A stretch of 14,626 nt of DNA from Bremia lactucae (lineage: Eukaryota > Oomycota > Peronosporomycetes > Peronosporales > Peronosporaceae): assembly GCF_004359215.1 (NCBI RefSeq), contig NC_090610.1, forward strand, positions 11,121,622 to 11,136,247, in the 5' to 3' direction. Shown piece after piece: positions 6,905 through 14,626 of the stretch. How positions within the stretch are numbered: the first letter of the stretch is position 1; the number at the start of each line of letters is the position of its first letter. Both the position numbers and the translations under genes were made by a program. The notes beneath the pieces were generated by a model. That model was not told the DNA's origin, made no database searches, and worked only from the letters and a program-made list of their open reading frames with translations.

Positions 6905-9900
6905 CGTCCGACATCTGCATTGTTGACGCCCTTATCACTCCCAGGAGAAGGGGTGCTATCTCGCAAATTGCCTTCTCTGTCTGGAGTTGCGTATGTTTTT
7001 TTAGGCGACGAAATCTTAAGGTCTTGTGCTAATGAGCATGCCGATACTGGTAACTTCGTGGCAGCAAGTGGGCTTGAAAGTGGCCGTGAGGCACACTTTT
7101 TACGCAAAGACAAGCTTTTCGTGGATATTGGCACAGGCGAAAGCTGAATGGAGCTTCCGCTGCTCCCGTTCATTCCGCTGTGACCCTTTCTCCTCTTCAT
7201 GCTTCCTTCAAGCAAAGCGACAACTCCGCCGCTTTTGCAATGTAAGCGCTCGTGGACCTGGCGCTGCGCGGCGGTTGCGCCGTGAGTGATTCCAAGTGAA
7301 GAGCTCACTGGGTCCTTTCGAATAAAATTTGCGGGCGGAGGAGATGAACTAGCGTCTTTAAATGAACAATCACCATCATTGCCGAAATGCGTCGGTGCAC
7401 TTGTTTGAATCCCGTGATAAATCGTGCGACTCGGGAAGGACACTTTGACGCTTGAGTCCGAGTAAGTATCTGAATACAGGTGAGGCCGATGCTTTGGTCG
7501 AACCTTCACGTGCAATACTTCATCGGCCATTATATGAAGCGGGGACAGCACCTCAACTCCATCCGCTGTTGTGATACCTACAGAAATGACAACCATTATT
7601 GAGTAGCAAAGTGACCCAATCTGCAAAAAACAATTGTAAAAACGTACGCTCAATACTTTGGACGTGAAGCATTCGACGAATGTTGTCAAACAATGTTTTT
7701 AAAGTCCATGACTTCTTGACGACAAAGCGAACTTTTCGACTAAATTTTAAACCCTCAACAACAAAAGTTACACAAACAGACCCTTCTGTGGCAATGTCGA
7801 TAGATAGGCGATGACGGACTCGATCCACAAGTGGGCCAGCCATTACTCGGTACACTGCATTTGAGAAAATGTTGGCATTATCATTCGATCTGCACTTATC
7901 ATTTTCTTGATAATTGCGGGGTTCATTATCCTTTTTGCCTTCATCTTCTGAACAGGTAGTATTGCTATGTGACTCATCGCCATCGCTACCATCGTGTAAA
8001 TTCTCGTGTCGAGCTTCGTCAGATTTCCCATACTCATCTTGTGCAGCTTGAATGCCGTGATTTGACACGTCGTATGCATAGGTCACTCCGCACACAATCA
8101 AGGGGCCAAAAATGACACCCTACGGCATAATAGACACAAATATTTATTAGCATAGACTCGTCATTCTCACATTGCGCTCAACCGACCTCAAACCCGAACA
8201 CATAAACTCCAAACACCACACTTAATGCGGATACGTAGGCATTTAGAGCCACGATACTCTTTTCATACAGCATCTCATCCAGCACCGCAAAAGCAACGTA
8301 CTGAACTACAAAAAGAGCAAGGGCCTTAACAATTGAAGAAGTCAATCCGATTGAGATGACCCACGGGACGCACACCAAATACGGAGGAATTATTGGTACA
8401 ATGGAAATAAAAAACGTGACTGTGGTTGCAAGGTACATGAAGTCGGCATTCTACTCAACACAGGTTATCGAAACGATGCAATGAGTATAAAGCAATATGG
8501 AAAGACAACTCATATTTTAAAATCGTACCATTATTGTAAAAGATACCATGGTTACGATTGCGTGAATACTGGCCATTTTTAGCGGCAAAAAAAAGACGCC
8601 TTCAATAACTCTTCGAAGAGATCTGACAACGTCGGGCCTTTTCTCGACTTGAATTGGCAATAGATCCTCGACAAACCTCTCGATAGGATCCCAGTTCGTA
8701 CATAGGAGATAAAATAGCGACGAAATGAAAAAGAACGAGCGGACGCCAAGACTCACAAATGCGAGCACTAGCGTGACAACGAGAAACACCAATTGCGCTA
8801 ACGATCCCACGGCAATTCTACTTATATCGAGTCCCTTAGACGTCCAGTCGGTGAGCTGTACTGACGTTAAATTCACCGAGTCCACTTTGGAGTATGCAAA
8901 TGACACAGCTTGTACAACAGTCATGTTCTCCGGGAGGCGCAATCTGGATAACAGTGATACATTTGACGTAACATTTCCGTCGCTAGACTTAGCATCGAAG
9001 TAGTACGTCTTGATCAAACTTTTGAGAGGTGGCCACCACATAGTATCACTATACTTGCCTTCGACCCCGCTAATGGCTTGTGATATCATTGCGCGGCTTG
9101 TTTCCATCTGCTGTCTCCAAACCTGTCTGGTGCGTTCATCATTTACAAAATTGTCCTGCACCCAGCCGGATAAATCCGTCGCAGCGCGACTACCTTCGAG
9201 GTAGCTTTCGGTCCCTAAAAAAAGTATGACAAATGCGCCCTGATCACGCCATTATTAGCATCGTCGCTTTTAAACTATAAAACAAAGCGTATGTACTGTG
9301 ATGAAAAAGCCGAGAATGAGGAGCACGGACACAAGCACTTCATCGGAAAAAAAGTAGCGGTAATAAAATATTCGTCGATCCAGAATCTTAATCAGACTTA
9401 AAGCCGCGATACAAAAACCAATAATGACATGGAGGAAGGTCATCCAAGAGAACATGCGCATCCAGATTGACACGGCACCAACGAGTGAGAAGAGAAAAAT
9501 GCCATAGTTTAAAAATAGCTCTTTCGCCGTGCGACGCGAACCATCGTGGGGATGGCTACTTAAAATCTCGACTGACTTGGAAAAGACACACGTCAAGAAT
9601 CCCTAGAATCATGATAACATATATTAGACAGTCATATCACCTTCTTATCCAGCATTGTGCCCGTACATAGTGGTCAACGTCAGCGTTGTCACTTAGGTAT
9701 TGCAGCACCGAAATGACGTTATTTTTGGCCTGGCGCAGCGCTTGACTGCAAAGGATAGCCCACACGATGATTCGAAGGTAATTCTCGAATAAAAGAAAGT
9801 TAAAGTAAATTAGGACGAGGATTAGCGCTGTTGAGATGTTGCCAACAAGCTATAGCGACAGATAGCGCCCAGGGCACGATAAGAACAATATATTATGAGT

Positions 9901-10010
9901 CGCAGTCGTAATTGAATTGATACAATAAAGTTTATCAATCCAAAAAGCAAAGTTCGGAATCAAGCACGAGGGCGCACCTGGGCGAGGATCATATCTACAA
10001 ACTCGGCCAT
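6898..10010 (-). CDS. TMEM245 / AI-2E-family membrane protein with beta-grasp tail, 7 exons
   Basis: The spliced model joins exons 9978-10010, 9667-9849, 9284-9602, 8529-9214, 8187-8450, 7648-8119 and 6898-7577, giving about 878 aa. All six introns are GT-AG (128, 64, 69, 78, 67 and 70 bp) and keep frame. Start is the first ATG after an in-frame stop. Residues 12-510 are a polytopic membrane region: an early conserved-looking segment YLRIIVWAILCSQAL, many hydrophobic helices, and a PerM/AI-2E-like end with IVPIIPPYLVCVP and FGFE|GVIFGPL, the latter restored across the fifth intron. This matches the TMEM245 branch of the AI-2E/PerM superfamily; substrate is unknown. An acidic linker (~515-570) leads to a beta-grasp-like region (~605-680) and a Ser/Pro-rich basic tail. 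The second, third and sixth introns carry stops, so splicing is required. The exon 3/4 border, using donor GTTTTA, is the least certain. Confidence 0.8.
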
Positions 10011-10988
10011 TCCGTAAAATGGAGTCTTTTGTCTGCTTCTTGCTATATGTTTTGTGAGTTTCTCATTTATTTTGTTTATTATTTACATATAAGAGGAAGA
10101 ATAAAGAATATTATCTGTCGAGATGAAATTGTCAATATTACCACGCATGGTAATATTGTAGCAGTGATGTAACAGTGCTGCTAATTGGTTTATTTAGGCC
10201 AATTTATCAACCGCACCATTTGTGTGTAAATACAAGGAAACCGTAAATCTCCTCAGGTTTTTAGTATAATCCCCTCAGTTTGATATGATTGGATAATTTT
10301 ATGCATGCATAGTGATGTGGTTGCTGGAAAGCCGGTACGTTTAGTCTTGCATGACGATAGGGAGTCATGACGAAGAGTAAAAACTATTGTGCTCAAATCT
10401 TGATAAGTTACAACTTGCAGAAAACACATGGCGGTGAAGACAGCCGTTTGCTTAAGACTGACAAGACCTGCTGAGGGTTAAGGTATGAGAGTATCAATCA
10501 CCAAGGCTATGAATAGTCGATCTATCAATGTCAATATTACATGCAATTTCATGACTGTCACCTCCGCGACTTGTTACATACCTTTAATATAATGCTTCTT
10601 AGCACTATTGGTAAATAAATAAAAATTTGGGCGGTCACTCCCATTTGTTGCTTTGATCGATGTCCCGATATGAGCAGGAATTCTTACGACAGTTTTGCAG
10701 TACCCTTCATTTGACTAGCACCAATAAGTATGCGCCGTGAACAAATTTTACGAGAACTAAAACGAAGAGGTCATAACTGGATAGCACTGCCATTACATGA
10801 TAATTTCGACTACCAATGAAGCCTTACGATTCAGCATGCATACTTATAAGCGTAAGCCAGCCAAAGTCGCGAGGTCCTCCAATGTCAGCGACAGAGAAGT
10901 AGAACTCGACTGTGTAGTTGTCTGCTCCAATTTAAACGAAACGCTCACAGATACAATCCGTAACTTATCGTGCTAATAACATGTAACT
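10011..10988. other. intergenic spacer / promoter side of the TMEM245-like gene
   Basis: No convincing gene is seen. A perfect 10-bp hairpin lies at 10133-10158. A short minus-strand open stretch at about 10825-10930 reads YTVEFYFSVADIGGPRDFGW; it looks protein-like but is closed by a stop at each end, and I cannot identify it. It may be a leftover exon linked to the broken folD-like gene just beside it. Confidence 0.5.
10133..10158. repeat. perfect 10-bp hairpin upstream of the TMEM245-like gene
   Basis: CAATATTACC, loop ACGCAT, GGTAATATTG. It lies about 125 bp upstream of the presumed start codon on the minus strand, so it may be in the promoter or 5' UTR. Confidence 0.7.
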
Positions 10989-11345
10989 TTAACATGTACG
11001 ACCAACGTGGCGCTTGTATGCTTTTACGACATTATGCAGCAGCATTGCAATTGTAATGGTTTCTAGGGAAAGGAGTCCCAGCCTTAGCTACCTTACAAGC
11101 CTCTGAAAAATGGACGTCACCCACGAGCTTCATGCCGTCGGGATGCCATGGAATTTGTCAGCTATATCGCGCACAAAATTGAACATCAATCACAGTAGCG
11201 CCAGGATTAAGCCAGTCTCCACGCACAAAGTATGGCTGTCCAGACGCAACCACGACCACATCATCTTGACGCACATATGAAGGGAGATTGTTCGAAACCG
11301 GTTTTGTTCTATATCCGTTTCGTAGCCTCAGCTGCATATTATCGG
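10989..11345 (-). pseudogene. broken 3' end of a folD/MTHFD-type gene
   Basis: On the minus strand [20 protein letters not shown] leads into [17 protein letters not shown], the NADP-binding part of methylenetetrahydrofolate dehydrogenase/cyclohydrolase. This enzyme interconverts one-carbon folates. The same frame then has an in-frame TGA, followed by GMKLVGDVHFSEACKVAKAGTP, which is also typical of the family. The expected P-G-G-V-G-P-M motif is lost by a small deletion of about 11 bases, which shifts the frame. The C-terminus then resumes as TIAMLLHNVVKAYKRH and ends at a TAA at 10991-10989. An altered VIDVGIN motif, a stop, a deletion and a missing N-terminal two thirds make this a pseudogene. 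Upstream similarity stops near 11345, shortly before the Copia element. Confidence 0.85.
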
Positions 11346-11489
11346 GATCCGTAGATTTCGCCCGGAGGAGGCGCCCGGAGGGGCGCCTGATCAGAGCTTG
11401 GATCGAATACATTCAGTTTCTATTCTACCACGTAGACTCCCCGCATCCAATTGCCTACAGGGTTACGAGCCCAGAGATCGTCGTGCAAG

Positions 11490-12480
11490 ATGGCATCGGC
11501 GACATCGCGGTCGACGACGCCGCACGACCAGCAAACCCCTGAGATCAGCCACGCGAGAAACAACCGATCGAGGAAATCCGAAAAGCGAGCGAGATTAGGA
11601 CCGAGGACCGATGGTCTCCTCGCGAACTGGAACGGCAAGGACTTCCGAAAGTACAAATGGACAATGCTCACGGTCATGCGCAAGCATGGCCTAGACGACA
11701 TCGCTCTGCGGAAGCTGACACGTGAAGAAGCTCGTGAGCGATTAGGGCAAGCTTGCCTTCGAAGGGAGGCAATTCATGATCATGCATTTAATCAGGACGA
11801 CGCTACCTACAGATAAGTTCCAGCGGGTCGATCATCCCGAGAATGGATTAGATATGTGGGAGTGGACTTGCAAAATCTACGAGAGGCGTTCGGATCCGAC
11901 GATCCGCGAAAGCATCATCGTCAAGAAGTCGTTAGAGCTCCGCGCGCTCAAATGCGGAGCGGCAGAAGACGTTGAGCTACACCTAGCAAATGATGTTTCG
12001 TCTACGCACCGAACTGACAAGCTTCAGCTAACAAAATCACACGATTAACATGAAGGAGATGATGCTCGAGAGCCTTCCCGACCTGTACGAGTTTGAACAA
12101 CTCCGAGGAGCCATTAAAAGTACTGTGGGAATGGCAGTCAACTGGACCTGGAAGGCCTACGCGTACTTATTAAACAGGCCGCAGAACGGCAGTCGCGAGG
12201 AACAAAGACCTCGAACACACACAATACGAGCGGCAACTTGTTAGTCAAGAACGGCCGTCGTGGTGGTCGTGGGCAGCAGCATGGCAATGCTAGCAGAATG
12301 AGGGTCAGAGTCAGACTCATTTCATGACCGACAGGAATGCTACAAGCGCAGCCAGACTGGCATCTGCGTGCCAACTGCAACGAGCAGAGTAGTGGGAACA
12401 ATTTCGGAGGAAAGCGCCAGCACCGTGCGAACATCACGTGCAATGACGCGAAATGACGCGAGCAACTAAATAGAACCCTG
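11490..12480 (+). pseudogene. Ty1/Copia gag, frameshifted
   Basis: A gag frame starts at the ATG at 11490 (MASATSRSTTPHDQQTPEIS). It continues with NWNGKDFRKYKWTMLTVMRKHGL, the start of a Copia-type gag (UBN2-like) domain, to 11816. A frameshift moves it to another frame with ENGLDMWEWTCKIYERR and VELHLAND (to about 12048). A third frame has MLESLPDLYEFEQLRGAIK (12050 onwards). Next come an Arg/Gly-rich stretch (NGRRGGRGQQHG, about 12251-12286) and the zinc knuckle at 12338-12378. In the knuckle the second Cys codon has become CGC (Arg), and a one-base loss breaks the frame before H-L-R-A-N-C. Gag would form the virus-like particle and bind RNA. This copy cannot. Confidence 0.85.
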
Positions 12481-12519
12481 GAGATTGGACTTTCCGCCCA
12501 GGGTGAGCCTGGTGTAGCG

Positions 12520-13164
12520 GCGGGAGTGGTTGTCGACTTGCGCCACTGGCGGTGAACAAGACCGCGATAAACCAAGATGACGCAATTTCGATCACGGCGG
12601 AGTCCTCTTGGTGGTGAGTCGACACCGGATCTAACAGTCACATTGTTGGCGACAAAAGTTTGTTCGTCCACATGGAAGATATTGATCCAAAACAGCGTCG
12701 GTGCAAGCGTGTATGGCGTTTCACGCGGTATGCTCGCAAAAGCATCGGGCATCGGCACGGTGAGAATTATCACCCAAGTAAATTATAAAGAGGTGGAACT
12801 CTTTGTACACGACGTGCTCTTCGTCGAGAACGTAGACCACGGTCTTTTCTCCATGCAAATGGCGTTCGAGCAAGGTTTTGAAATCGACTTTGAGAGGTCG
12901 ACATGCACATTCATTGCAAAGATGCAAGGGCAAGAGGCGGTTCGCGCCATTGTAGAACAAGGAGTCTGGATGTTTAAGGCGGAGGGCGCGGATCTCGCTC
13001 CGCCGCTGGGCCACGGCGGGCGCATCATCGCAAATTGCACTGTGGCCGATGGGGTCGCCACTCTAGACGATTGTCACAGACGCCTTCTCCACACAAACAG
13101 TCAGTACTTGAAGCTCATGGTGGATAAGGGTCTAGTAAAGGGCATGATGCTCAGCCGCTCATGA
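12520..13164 (+). pseudogene. Ty1/Copia protease to GAG-pre-integrase fragment
   Basis: At 12526-12550 the protease active site, expected as W-L-x-D-S-G-A-T, is damaged: the Asp codon in GTCGAC is followed by a shift and a Cys codon where Gly is expected. From 12577 a 195-codon frame remains open. It shows GTVRIITQVNYKEVELFVHD, the stretch V-x-N-V-D-H-G-L-F-S-M, and HRRLLHTNSQYLKLMVDKGL, which is the GAG-pre-integrase segment (consensus HRRLGHTN). It ends at a TGA at 13162-13164, before the Cys pair of the integrase zinc finger. No integrase core, RT or RNase H follows, so the element is cut off here, about 200 bp before the second LTR. Confidence 0.85.
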
Positions 13165-13201
13165 ACCAAAGTAAAACGTAGGGTGCGTTCGCATCATTCG
13201 T

Positions 13202-13253
13202 GGCTATTCTATTGTGTACGCATTGCCTCTGCGATGCAGTACACGGAATGGCC
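13202..13253. repeat. long imperfect stem-loop between the Copia fragment and the right LTR
   Basis: GGCTATTC, a 4-base bulge and GTGTACGCAT pair with ATGC, one bulged A, GTACAC, one bulged G and GAATGGCC around a 10-base loop. That makes 18 paired positions, including one G-T pair. Confidence 0.65.
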
Positions 13254-13262
13254 CAATAAATT

Positions 13263-13286
13263 TGGGTAGTAGTTTACTACTACCCA
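13263..13286. repeat. 11-bp perfect hairpin
   Basis: TGGGTAGTAGT, spacer TT, ACTACTACCCA. It lies in the 198-bp gene-free stretch between the Copia fragment and the LTR. Confidence 0.8.
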
Positions 13287-13362
13287 CATTAGTGACTACA
13301 TGCTTAGGTGAGTTTACCGTAGACAGTATTACTAAATCATAAAGTTTAAATGAAAGAACATT

Positions 13363-13813
13363 TGTAACGGGGCACTGCGACTTGTACTGTTTCAGTACAA
13401 GTCCACTTCACACTGCTTCAGATGTGAGTGGTGCCTCTCGTTAAGTAACGTACACTGTACGTGTAGAGGAAGACTTCTCTTAAGGCAAGTTAGCTTAAGA
13501 GGGTAAAATGAAAACTGTATTAATATAGTTAAGTGTCTTTGTTAATCTATCTTTGTAAATGTTGTCTTAACTATAAACTAATACTAAACATGTAAATGAA
13601 TTCTTATCTATCTTATCTCGTAACTCTCTTTGATTACTTCTACAGCTGATTAGTCTGCGGAATAAATAGACATAATGGTCTATACCTATTTATGGATAAG
13701 AATTCAGGAAATTACTATTTAAAGTAATTTCCTCCAAATATTATCTACCTTTTGGATAATATTAATTAACAATCTTTTATTGTTAATTTCATGTAACGAT
13801 ACACCCCGTTACA
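13363..13813. mobile_element. right LTR (451 bp), TGTAACGGGG...CCCCGTTACA
   Basis: The ends are perfect 10-bp inverted repeats with TG...CA tips, as in LTRs, and resemble those of the unit at 1423-2005. The interior is a chain of hairpins: 13379-13403 (11-bp arms), 13477-13501 (8), 13524-13575 (10, long loop), 13598-13705 (11, long loop), 13707-13732 (10), 13737-13763 (9), 13764-13788 (10) and 13791-13814 (8). Only this one LTR of the element lies in the window, so a pair and target-site duplication cannot be shown. Which strand it belongs to is unresolved: the neighbouring purine tract suggests minus, the neighbouring ORF suggests plus. Confidence 0.7.
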
Positions 13814-13827
13814 TCACCCCTCCCTTA
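13814..13827 (-). promoter_or_regulatory. polypurine-tract-like sequence beside the right LTR (read on minus)
   Basis: On the minus strand AAGGGAGGGGTGA leads straight into TGTAACGGGG, mirroring AAAGGGGAGATGG before TGTAACGAGC at 1410-1422; both have TCGTTT just upstream. On the plus strand the same bases follow the LTR end, where a tRNA primer site (normally beginning TGG) would be expected, and no such site is seen. Confidence 0.5.
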
Positions 13828-13932
13828 AACGACAATCACTCTGAATGTCATTAGGTGGAGTGGTCGCTAAATGACCACTTAATTTTTAAAATGATTTTGA
13901 TTGGTCAGATCCATCATTTTAAATTCCATCGC

Positions 13933-14626
13933 ATGAAGGAACAATTCATGCGGGGTGAGGATAGTGTTGAACCTTCGGCTGCGGTTCGTGCAGCCGCGGG
14001 TGACGCATTGTTATCTCTTGCGGTAGACGTTCCGTCTACCGTAGTGTCTTCCACTCGCACAACACTTGGTGTTGCGAGTGCACGTGGTGATTCACCACGT
14101 GAGTACGACCCCTCTTTAGAGGTCGATTATGAGTGCGAGTCGGACGAAATGGCCGACTCGGGGAGGATGGAACAGTCGCCTGATACCCGTCAGGCGGCTG
14201 ATTATGAGCCTTCGAATGAGACGGCTCATTCCGATAGACGTGTGAACAGTCTATTTGGTTCCGACGATGAGGATGATCCCTCATCGCCCGTACGATCTTT
14301 CGTACGGTCTCCCATACGATCACCTGCACGTGTTTCTGTGCAAGGTGACGACGGTGGCGTAAGCCATCGTAAGAAAAGTCCTCGTGGTACCCCTACCTCA
14401 GCGGGTACCACTCAGGGGAGTGATGACAGTAAAATGTCTAATCTCGCCCCTGAAAAGAAGCCGTGGCTTTTGCCAGAAAGGCTCATTAATAGCTTGTCTG
14501 GAGAAACTACTCCACACAATAAATATCCTTTATTTATTGCGACAAAGCTACATGGCCTTGATCCCAGCGCGAAGAACTTTCGCGCTGAGGAAGATTTCTA
14601 TCTCGATGCTTTTCTAAAGCATCGAT
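13933..14626 (+). CDS. retroelement ORF after the right LTR (gag-like or antisense accessory ORF), 3' partial
   Basis: From the ATG at 13933 the frame runs 231 codons to the window edge without a stop, 120 bp after the LTR. Residues 1-167 are low-complexity, rich in Ser, Asp, Arg and Thr (DPSLEVDYECESDE, SDDEDDPSSPVRSFVRSPIR). Residues 168-231 look globular (KPWLLPERLINSLSG, then KYPLFIATKLHGLDP). By position it would be gag, the particle protein, if the LTR is a 5' LTR. The adjacent tract suggests the reverse orientation, which would make this an antisense ORF between pol and a 3' LTR. I do not recognise a named domain. A decayed relative lies at 1020-1312 (-). The coding sequence is filled with perfect hairpins, so its codons are doubly constrained or the hairpins arose mutationally. 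Confidence 0.6.
   Translation, partial: MKEQFMRGEDSVEPSAAVRAAAGDALLSLAVDVPSTVVSSTRTTLGVASARGDSPREYDPSLEVDYECESDEMADSGRMEQSPDTRQAADYEPSNETAHSDRRVNSLFGSDDEDDPSSPVRSFVRSPIRSPARVSVQGDDGGVSHRKKSPRGTPTSAGTTQGSDDSKMSNLAPEKKPWLLPERLINSLSGETTPHNKYPLFIATKLHGLDPSAKNFRAEEDFYLDAFLKHR
14021..14160. repeat. run of near back-to-back hairpins in the ORF
   Basis: These are 14021-14041 (8-bp arms), 14052-14080 (8 plus an inner ACAC/GTGT), 14081-14101 (10), 14106-14125 (bulged) and 14136-14160 (8). Gaps are 0-10 bases and no two stems share sequence. Confidence 0.8.
14177..14370. repeat. second run of hairpins in the ORF
   Basis: These are 14177-14196 (7-bp arms), 14204-14229 (7), 14234-14254 (6), 14265-14286 (8), 14288-14307 (8), 14320-14348 (10 with one bulge) and 14351-14370 (8 with one G-T pair). 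Confidence 0.8.
14384..14625. repeat. third run of hairpins to the window edge
   Basis: These are 14384-14411 (9-bp arms GTGGTACCC/GGGTACCAC), 14412-14453 (7, long loop), 14499-14514 (5), 14517-14539 (9), 14565-14587 (9, CAGCGCGAA/TTCGCGCTG) and 14603-14625 (10, TCGATGCTTT/AAAGCATCGA). Confidence 0.8.

Noticed and set aside
9603..9666. Alternative 38-bp intron using donor GTGATA in the second intron of the TMEM245-like gene
   Set aside because: It is too short and does not keep the frame. The donor GTACGG at 9666 gives a 64-bp intron in phase 0, matching the others in size.
10133..10158. Resemblance to a geminivirus-type TAATATTAC replication origin hairpin
   Set aside because: The TAATATT string lies in the stem and not in the loop, the last bases differ, and no Rep-like gene is present.
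11346..11489. Copia 5' LTR and tRNA primer site just before gag
   Set aside because: A weak GGTTACGAGC-like match to a Met-tRNA primer site is seen near 11461, but no LTR start or second LTR can be shown, so it is not listed as a feature.
13363..14626. CRISPR-like or satellite array explanation for the repeated hairpins
   Set aside because: There is no shared repeat sequence and no constant spacer; each stem is unique.

Overview
The window looks like a repeat-rich piece of an oomycete nuclear genome (Phytophthora or downy-mildew type). The reasons are Ty3/Gypsy and Ty1/Copia debris with oomycete-style motifs, a seven-exon gene with very short GT-AG introns (mostly 64-78 bp), a protein with three copies of a Myb/SANT-like domain resembling the oomycete-rich DUF6818 family, and gene-poor AT-rich spacers. 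The taxonomic call is inference; no marker gene is present.

Layout. 1-384 is the tail of a Ty3/Gypsy integrase core on +. 365-1312 holds decayed reading frames on the - strand. 1410-1422 is a purine tract directly abutting 1423-2005, an LTR-like unit (TGTAAC...GTTACA) whose two ends are ~166-bp inverted repeats. 2006-4971 is a gene desert. 4972-6564 (+) is an intact single-exon 530-aa protein with three tandem domains and a C-terminal coiled coil. 6898-10010 (-) is a multi-exon TMEM245/AI-2E-family membrane protein of about 878 aa with a soluble tail containing a ubiquitin/doublecortin-like beta-grasp region. These two convergent genes are the only apparently intact host genes. 10989-11345 (-) is a broken 3' end of a folD/MTHFD gene. 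11490-13164 (+) is a decayed Ty1/Copia gag plus protease/GAG-pre-integrase fragment. 13363-13813 is a second LTR (TGTAACGGGG...CCCCGTTACA), followed by an open frame (13933 to the window end, +).

The most unusual observation is at both ends of the window. The two LTR units share termini and the tract next to them, and each is followed (moving away from the LTR) by a related reading frame running away from the LTR. The tract looks like a polypurine tract only when read toward the LTR. Read one way this is 5' LTR, leader, gag; read the other way it is an antisense accessory ORF between pol and the 3' LTR. The window does not settle which. In addition, 13202-14625 is packed almost back to back with short perfect hairpins, all different in sequence, running through both the LTR and the open coding frame. 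I counted 19 with perfect arms of 8-11 bp and spacers up to 17 bp, where well under one is expected by chance. The left-hand copy shows a milder version.
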